The position numbers were made by a program, and so were the translations under genes. Under the pieces are notes generated by a model. The model was not told the origin of the DNA, searched no databases, and saw only the letters and a list, made by a program, of their open reading frames with translations. Shown here one piece after another: positions 59,852-64,000 of a stretch of DNA of 64,000 nucleotides (within the stretch, counting starts at the first letter, position 1; every line of letters starts with the position of its first letter). Location: assembly GCA_963704815.1 (NCBI GenBank), contig CAVPHU010000010.1:248001-312000 (forward strand). Reading direction: 5' to 3'. The DNA is from DATKWD01 sp963704815 (GTDB taxonomy: Bacteria; Actinomycetota; Acidimicrobiia; Acidimicrobiales; Salinilacustritrichaceae).

Positions 59852-60898
59852 TCAGGTCTCCAGGCGGGTGATGGCTTCGCCGGCCATGTCGACGTAGGCA
59901 CTGACGGCCAGGGGCCACATGTCGAGGTCGAGGCCCTCGGTCGACAGCTGGCCGGCGAGATAGCGGGCGTAGACGCCTTCGGCGATCGCTGCGCTCTTCC
60001 AGGCGGAGAACGCGGTGTAGTAGTCGATGCCCGACAAGTCGGTGTCCGATGCGGCCTCGTAGCGGCTGATGAGCTCGGCTCTGGTGGGGAAGCCGGGCAG
60101 GGTGGACGGTGCCGTCGCGCCACCCGCGGCCGGGGTGCGCTCGCCCGGCTCGGGCCAGGTGGCGAGCACGTACCCGACGTCGGCGAGGGGGTCGCCGAGG
60201 GTGGCGATCTCCCAGTCGAGCACGGCCAGCACCGATCCGTCCGGACCGGTCAGGCAGTTGCCGAGCCGGTAGTCGCCGTGCACGACCCGAGCGGGCCCCT
60301 GCTCGGGTGTGTGGGCGATGAGCCACGACGTGACCTCGTCCATGTCGGGACGTTCCCGGGTCTTCGACGCCTGGTACTGGCCACCCCACCGCTTCAACTG
60401 GCGGGCGAGATAGCCCTCCTTGCGGCCCAGGTCGTCGAGGCCGACCTCGTCGGGGTCGACCTCGTGCAGCGCGGCGAGAACGTCGATGAAGCTCTCACCG
60501 GCGGTCCGTCGTTGCTGCTCGTCGTAGGCCTCCTCGGCCTGGGCCGCTGCGTGCATCACGACACCTTCGACGTATCCCATCACGTAGAAGTCGGCACCCG
60601 TGACGTCGGCTTCCGCGGAGAATCCGAGCGACTCGGCGACCGGAACCGGGGTGTCCTGCAGCGCGTGGATGATCTTGTACTCGCGCCCCATGTCGTGAGC
60701 CGTCGGGAGCAGCTCGCCCATCGGAGGGCGGCGCACGACCACGTCGCGTCCCGTTGCGTCGGTGACCTGATAGGTCAGGTTCGAGTGCCCACCGGCGAGC
60801 CGGGTGAACGTCAGCGGCGCAGCCGTCCCGACGTGTTCGGTCATCCACGCGGTGACGGCCTCGACGTCGATGCCGGTCGGGTCGTCGGCGCTGCTCAT
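59852..60898 (-). CDS. APH-fold phosphotransferase (ACAD10-like)
   Basis: 348 residues, aminoglycoside-phosphotransferase fold. Seen: TRLAGGHSNLTYQVTDATGR near the nucleotide site, DVVVRRPPMGELL, the catalytic loop RVVHGDYRLGNCLTG (HGDxxxxN) and the metal motif VLDWEIATLGDPLADVGYVL. In acyl-CoA-linked contexts such proteins phosphorylate hydroxy-acyl-CoA; here the substrate is unknown. Start overlaps the VOC stop (ATGA). Confidence 0.85.
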   Translation of the reverse strand: MSSADDPTGIDVEAVTAWMTEHVGTAAPLTFTRLAGGHSNLTYQVTDATGRDVVVRRPPMGELLPTAHDMGREYKIIHALQDTPVPVAESLGFSAEADVTGADFYVMGYVEGVVMHAAAQAEEAYDEQQRRTAGESFIDVLAALHEVDPDEVGLDDLGRKEGYLARQLKRWGGQYQASKTRERPDMDEVTSWLIAHTPEQGPARVVHGDYRLGNCLTGPDGSVLAVLDWEIATLGDPLADVGYVLATWPEPGERTPAAGGATAPSTLPGFPTRAELISRYEAASDTDLSGIDYYTAFSAWKSAAIAEGVYARYLAGQLSTEGLDLDMWPLAVSAYVDMAGEAITRLET

Positions 60899-61254
60899 GC
60901 GGGTGGGCCCGAGACGCAGAACTCGTTGCCTTCGACGTCGGTCATGACCGACCATTCGTGGCCGAACTCGGCCTTTCGGGCGACGAGCGTCGCGCCCAGC
61001 GAGACCAGTCGTTCGACCTCGGCGGCGACATCGTCGGCCTGGAGATCGAGATGGACCCGATTCTTGACCGATTTCTCTTCGGGCACCTTGATGAAGAACC
61101 AGTTCGGCGAGACCTCGGCTGTCGTGGTGCCGATCGAGACGAAGAACTCGCTTCCACCGGGAGCGGCCTCGAGATCCATCGCTGACGCCCAGAACGCAGC
61201 AACCCGCTGCGGGTCGTCGCAATCGAAGGTGATGTTGGCGATGGTCAGCGACAC
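60895..61254 (-). CDS. VOC-family (glyoxalase/bleomycin-resistance fold) protein
   Basis: 119 residues, GTG start: SLTIANITFDCDDPQRVAAF, FFIKVPEEKSVKNRVHLDLQ, ADDVAAEVERLVSLGATLV, MTDVEGNEFCVSG. Two beta-alpha-beta modules of the VOC fold with His (HLDLQ) and Glu (GNEF) as possible metal ligands. Similar to uncharacterised glyoxalase-like actinobacterial proteins. Coupled to the APH-like gene by an ATGA overlap. Confidence 0.82.
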   Translation of the reverse strand: MSLTIANITFDCDDPQRVAAFWASAMDLEAAPGGSEFFVSIGTTTAEVSPNWFFIKVPEEKSVKNRVHLDLQADDVAAEVERLVSLGATLVARKAEFGHEWSVMTDVEGNEFCVSGPPA

Positions 61255-61319
61255 GGGACCTCCCTGGTCGGGGTGAGGAGGCTCGACCCTAGGACACCCG
61301 GTGCGTCCGCATCGCCGCC

Positions 61320-61325
61320 TATCGT
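61320..61325 (+). promoter_or_regulatory. Putative -10 element of the DUF3039 gene
   Basis: TATCGT six bases before ATG 61332, leaderless spacing, in the divergent gap with the VOC gene. Confidence 0.45.
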
Positions 61326-61331
61326 GGGGTG

Positions 61332-61571
61332 ATGTCCGACGTGAAGATCGACGAACGCAAAGGGCTCGACGAGCGGCTCGACGACGGCGACCACGATCGG
61401 TTCGCCCACATCTGCCGGAAGGAAGACATCGCCCGCGCCTACGTGACGGGTGAGGCGATCGAAGCGCTGTGTGGCAAGAAGTGGGTGCCCTCTCGCGACC
61501 CCGATCGCTACCCGGTGTGTCCGTCGTGCAAAGAGGCGCTGTCCTCCCTCGGCAACAGCGACGCCAACTGA
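61332..61571 (+). CDS. DUF3039-family protein
   Basis: 79 residues: MSDVKIDERKGLDERLDDGD, HDRFAHICRKEDIARAYVTG, EAIEALCGKKWVPSRDPDRY, PVCPSCKEALSSLGNSDAN. The layout (H/C near residue 27, CGKKWVP, CPSCK) matches the actinobacterial DUF3039 family, probably zinc-binding. Role unknown. The alternative GTG three bases upstream would add one residue. Confidence 0.85.
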   Translation: MSDVKIDERKGLDERLDDGDHDRFAHICRKEDIARAYVTGEAIEALCGKKWVPSRDPDRYPVCPSCKEALSSLGNSDAN

Positions 61572-61588
61572 GGAGCTGCGCCGAGCCG

Positions 61589-63754
61589 TCAGTTCACCCG
61601 GGTGCTGCGGTGGTCGCCGCCGGGGGTTCGTGACCACAGATAGGACACGTTGCGGTCCGACACCCAGAGGAGCTCGTCGCCGCCCATTCCGTCCGCATCG
61701 AGCGCCAGCGTTTCGTAGGTGCCCGTCACCGGCCGGGGCTCGGATCGGCGCCCGGCGGCCTCGTGGAACCACAGGTAGTCGGGGGCGCCACCGGCGGCGT
61801 ACCACATGATGTCGTCGGTGCCGTCGCCATCGAAGTCGCCGGCGAGCGGGTCATAGACCCCACCGACGTTCGTGGCGACGGTCGCGAGCTCGCGCGTGGG
61901 CGCACCGGACCAGACGGCGTCGGCCTCGGGTCCGGGTGCGTACCAGAAGATGTCGTCGGCACCGTTGCCGTCGAAGTCGCCGACGAACGGCTCGAACCCT
62001 CCGTCGACCGACACGGCGTCGAGGGTGAGCGCCCGGTCGGCACGGCCCCACATGAGGTGATCGGGGTTGCCCCTCCATCCGAACCAGAAGATGTCGTCGG
62101 CACCATCGGCGTCGAAGTCGCCGACGACAGGGGTGACGTGATCGTTCATCGTGATCCTCGCTGATGTGAAGCCACCCGGTCCGCCCCAGAAGACGTGGTC
62201 GGACGTGCCGTGGTCGCCGTAGAACAAGATGTCGTCGGCGCCGTTGCCGTCGAAGTCACCGACCCTCGTGACGTAGTCGCCGTGGATGTTGGTGGTCACG
62301 TTTCGATGTCCACCGCCCGGTTTGCCGTACCAGACGTAGTCGGCCGGCGAGCCGGGTCGATACCAGAAGACGTCGCCGATCGTGTCGCCGTCGAAGTCAC
62401 CCGAGAGGGGCTCGTAGAGCCCGCTCACCCGTGAGGACCTCCTCGTCAGGTCGGGTCCGGTGGCACCCGACAGGTCGATGTCGGCTCGCGATCCCGGGTG
62501 GTAGATGAGCGCATCGTCTCGTCCGTCCCCCGTGCGATCTCCACGGACGAGAATCGACGGCGCGCTGCGTCTCGACCCGTCGATCGCCGCGCCGACGAGG
62601 TAGCGGATCACATCGAGTTGGCCGTACAACCGCCCGCCGGGGCAAGTCGTCTGGCCGGTGTTGCGATGGCCGCTGATGCGGTTCAGGGTGACGGGCGTAC
62701 CCGCAGCCCCATGATGGGTGGCGATGCCCGGGTACATCGTCACCGATCCGTGGTTGGGGACGTGGTGCTCCGCGAACTTCCACGCGATCAGATCGCTGGT
62801 CGCCCTGAGCGAATCGAAGGGGGGAGCAACGTCCTCGTGGGTGCCCAGCACGACGATGCCGGTCGTCCCGACGTTGAAGCCGTACGCGTGGCCGCCGATG
62901 ACCGTCCGGTCGATGCCGCCGGCCCGGGCCTCCCACGTCTGGCCGAATCGGTCGACCGCGAAGTTGTACGCGATGTCGTTCCAGCCCCGAACATCCATGT
63001 GGTACGCCTGGATCGATCGGAGGATGCCCGGAACCTGCGACGAGGAGTAGGTGTTCGAGGTCACCGAGTGGTGGACGATCGCCACCTCGAGGGTTGCCGA
63101 CGTCGAGGGAGTGACCTTGGGGCCCGGGCGCCCCAAGCCGACCGCGGGCGCACGACCGGGTCGGCGCCGGCCGTCGGTTCCTCGACCGCCAGGGTGGCCT
63201 GCGCGTCCTCTCGCACGAGGTGCACGGTCGGCTGGCCCAGGGCGGTGGGGAACTGGATCTCGTACGCATCGGCCGAGCCGACCCAGAAGGGCTCGGTGAC
63301 GGCTGCCGCCGCGGCCTCGTCGTCGGGCCGGTGGTCGGCCGAGAACGCGAAGTGGTGCCATGGGTCCCATGTCCCGCCGGTGCGGGTCCGCACGATGACC
63401 GCCGACGGATCGACCCCGGCCGGCCAGCCCACCCCGATGGTGGTGAAGGCGCCGGCATCGTGGTCGAGCACCACGAGATCGTTCCTCGGCACGGGTGGCA
63501 CCGGCCCCACTGCCCTGATCGTGGTCGTCGCCGGCGGTCGGCACCGTCGTGGGGTCGACGAACGCCTCGCCCACGGGTGTCGGCACCGGATTGGTCGACT
63601 CGGTGGACATCTCGGTCGCCCACACCAGGCGGGGCACGGGGACGAGCACGAATCCAACGGCGAGGACCGCAGTGACCAGCACGGCTCTGGTCAAGCGTCG
63701 GTATTGCGGGGAGCTGCGAAACTCGGCCGTATCCGTGCAGTTCCCGAGCATCAT
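61589..63754 (-). CDS. N-acetylmuramoyl-L-alanine amidase (PGRP/Amidase_2) with FG-GAP repeats (frameshifted)
   Basis: N-terminus with signal/membrane segment (AVLVTAVLAVGFVLVPVPRLVWA); an exported linker domain in another frame (PRNDLVVLDHDAGAFTTIG); Amidase_2 domain LEVAIVHHSVTSNTYSSSQV, GWNDIAYNFAVDRFGQTWEA, RISGHRNTGQTTCPG with zinc His/Cys ligands; then about six FG-GAP/VCBS repeats (GDFDGNGADDIFWYAPG type) with calcium-like DxDxDG. Frame breaks at about 63515 (extra G) and 63125 (missing base) are needed. Cleaves peptidoglycan amide bonds; likely cell-surface. Confidence 0.85.
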   Translation of the reverse strand: MMLGNCTDTAEFRSSPQYRRLTRAVLVTAVLAVGFVLVPVPRLVWATEMSTESTNPVPTPVGEAFVDPTTVPTAGDDHDQGSGAGATRAEERSRGARPRCRRLHHHRGGLAGRGRSVGGHRADPHRRDMGPMAPLRVLGRPPARRRGRGGSRHRALLGRLGRCVRDPVPHRPGPADRAPRARGRAGHPGGRGTDGRRRPGRAPAVGLGRPGPKVTPSTSATLEVAIVHHSVTSNTYSSSQVPGILRSIQAYHMDVRGWNDIAYNFAVDRFGQTWEARAGGIDRTVIGGHAYGFNVGTTGIVVLGTHEDVAPPFDSLRATSDLIAWKFAEHHVPNHGSVTMYPGIATHHGAAGTPVTLNRISGHRNTGQTTCPGGRLYGQLDVIRYLVGAAIDGSRRSAPSILVRGDRTGDGRDDALIYHPGSRADIDLSGATGPDLTRRSSRVSGLYEPLSGDFDGDTIGDVFWYRPGSPADYVWYGKPGGGHRNVTTNIHGDYVTRVGDFDGNGADDILFYGDHGTSDHVFWGGPGGFTSARITMNDHVTPVVGDFDADGADDIFWFGWRGNPDHLMWGRADRALTLDAVSVDGGFEPFVGDFDGNGADDIFWYAPGPEADAVWSGAPTRELATVATNVGGVYDPLAGDFDGDGTDDIMWYAAGGAPDYLWFHEAAGRRSEPRPVTGTYETLALDADGMGGDELLWVSDRNVSYLWSRTPGGDHRSTRVN

Positions 63755-63835
63755 GGGGTCTTCGACACCTTCACCGTCTCGGTCAAGCACGAAGTGTGCG
63801 GTATCGCGAGCTTCGGGATGCGGATGGCCGAGAAC

Positions 63836-63841
63836 TACCTT
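63836..63841 (+). promoter_or_regulatory. Putative -10 element of mdh
   Basis: TACCTT eight bases before ATG 63850. Spacing fits a leaderless mRNA; TTCGGG at 63812-63817 is a weak -35 with an 18-base spacer. Confidence 0.4.
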
Positions 63842-63849
63842 TGCCTCTC

Positions 63850-64000
63850 ATGAGCACGCCTCCCGTCAATGTCGCCGTCACCGGAGCCGCCGGCCAGATC
63901 GGCTACTCGCTCCTCTTCCGAATCGCCAGCGGCGATCTGCTGGGCCCCGACCAGCCGCGTCAAGCTCCAACTGCTCGAGATCCCGCCGGCCATGGGTGCG
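63850..64000 (+). CDS. mdh: Malate dehydrogenase (start only, cut by the window; one frameshift)
   Basis: First 50 codons: MSTPPVNVAVTGAAGQIGYS, LLFRIASGDLLGPDQP, with the NAD-binding GAAGQIG. The frame breaks at about 63956; dropping one C (CCGCGTCAAG read as CCGGTCAAG or CCGTCAAG) gives VKLQLLEIPPAMGA, the expected continuation. TCA enzyme. The remainder lies beyond the window. Confidence 0.88.
   Translation, partial: MSTPPVNVAVTGAAGQIGYSLLFRIASGDLLGPDQPRQAPTARDPAGHGC

Overview
The window is strongly GC-rich bacterial DNA whose gene content and order point to an actinobacterium. My best guess is the Acidimicrobiia (Ilumatobacter-like), inferred from protein flavour only. Supporting signs are the secY-adk-map-rpmJ-rpsM-rpsK-rpsD-rpoA-rplQ-truA-rplM-rpsI-glmM order, a CYP51 cluster arranged as in Mycobacterium, a GuaB3-type IMP dehydrogenase, F420-type LLM oxidoreductases, a DUF3039 protein and CIRCE-controlled groESL. 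Many genes have a TANNNT -10 box only 6-10 nt before the start codon, so leaderless mRNAs look common.

Layout. 1-9.8 kb: the 3' end of the ribosomal protein/secY/rpoA region (rplO cut by the left edge, no infA between map and rpmJ), then truA, rplM-rpsI and glmM. 9.8-20.9 kb: a giant GlmS-like protein, acpS, nnrE/nnrD, alr, a P1 peptidase, a family-4 uracil-DNA glycosylase and the t6A set tsaE-tsaB-rimI-tsaD, tightly overlapped. 20.9-27.0 kb: a minus-strand operon TetR > CYP123-like > SDR > CYP51 > [3Fe-4S] ferredoxin > SnoaL-like > unknown. 27-34.6 kb: a GAP-family exporter, LLM oxidoreductase, groES-groEL, a lipoprotein, membrane proteins, EamA transporter and Nudix hydrolase. 34.6-38.6 kb: guaB3-guaA, an acetyltransferase and a lipoprotein. 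38.6-47.1 kb: LLM, dienelactone hydrolase, beta-lactamase-like esterase, a GDH-like protein, pcrA and an acyl-CoA ligase-like enzyme. 47.2-52.4 kb: sucC-sucD and purN-purH. 52.4-64 kb: an AbiEi/DUF559-type protein, two aldehyde dehydrogenases, folD, metF, an unknown protein, an APH-like kinase, VOC, DUF3039, a cell-wall amidase with FG-GAP repeats and the start of mdh.

Two features stand out. First, three 70-120 bp tandem repeat arrays sit exactly on gene boundaries (rplQ end, rimI/tsaD junction, aldehyde dehydrogenase end), and each unit copies a real stop or start codon. At tsaD the copies form short reading frames chained by ATGA overlaps. Second, a 1141-residue GlmS-like protein directly follows glmM and a perfect 24-bp hairpin.

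Caution: at least eight genes, including groEL and mdh, are interrupted by single-base indels that homology repairs exactly. This suggests uncorrected sequence error rather than decay, so these are annotated as frameshifted genes, not as proven pseudogenes.
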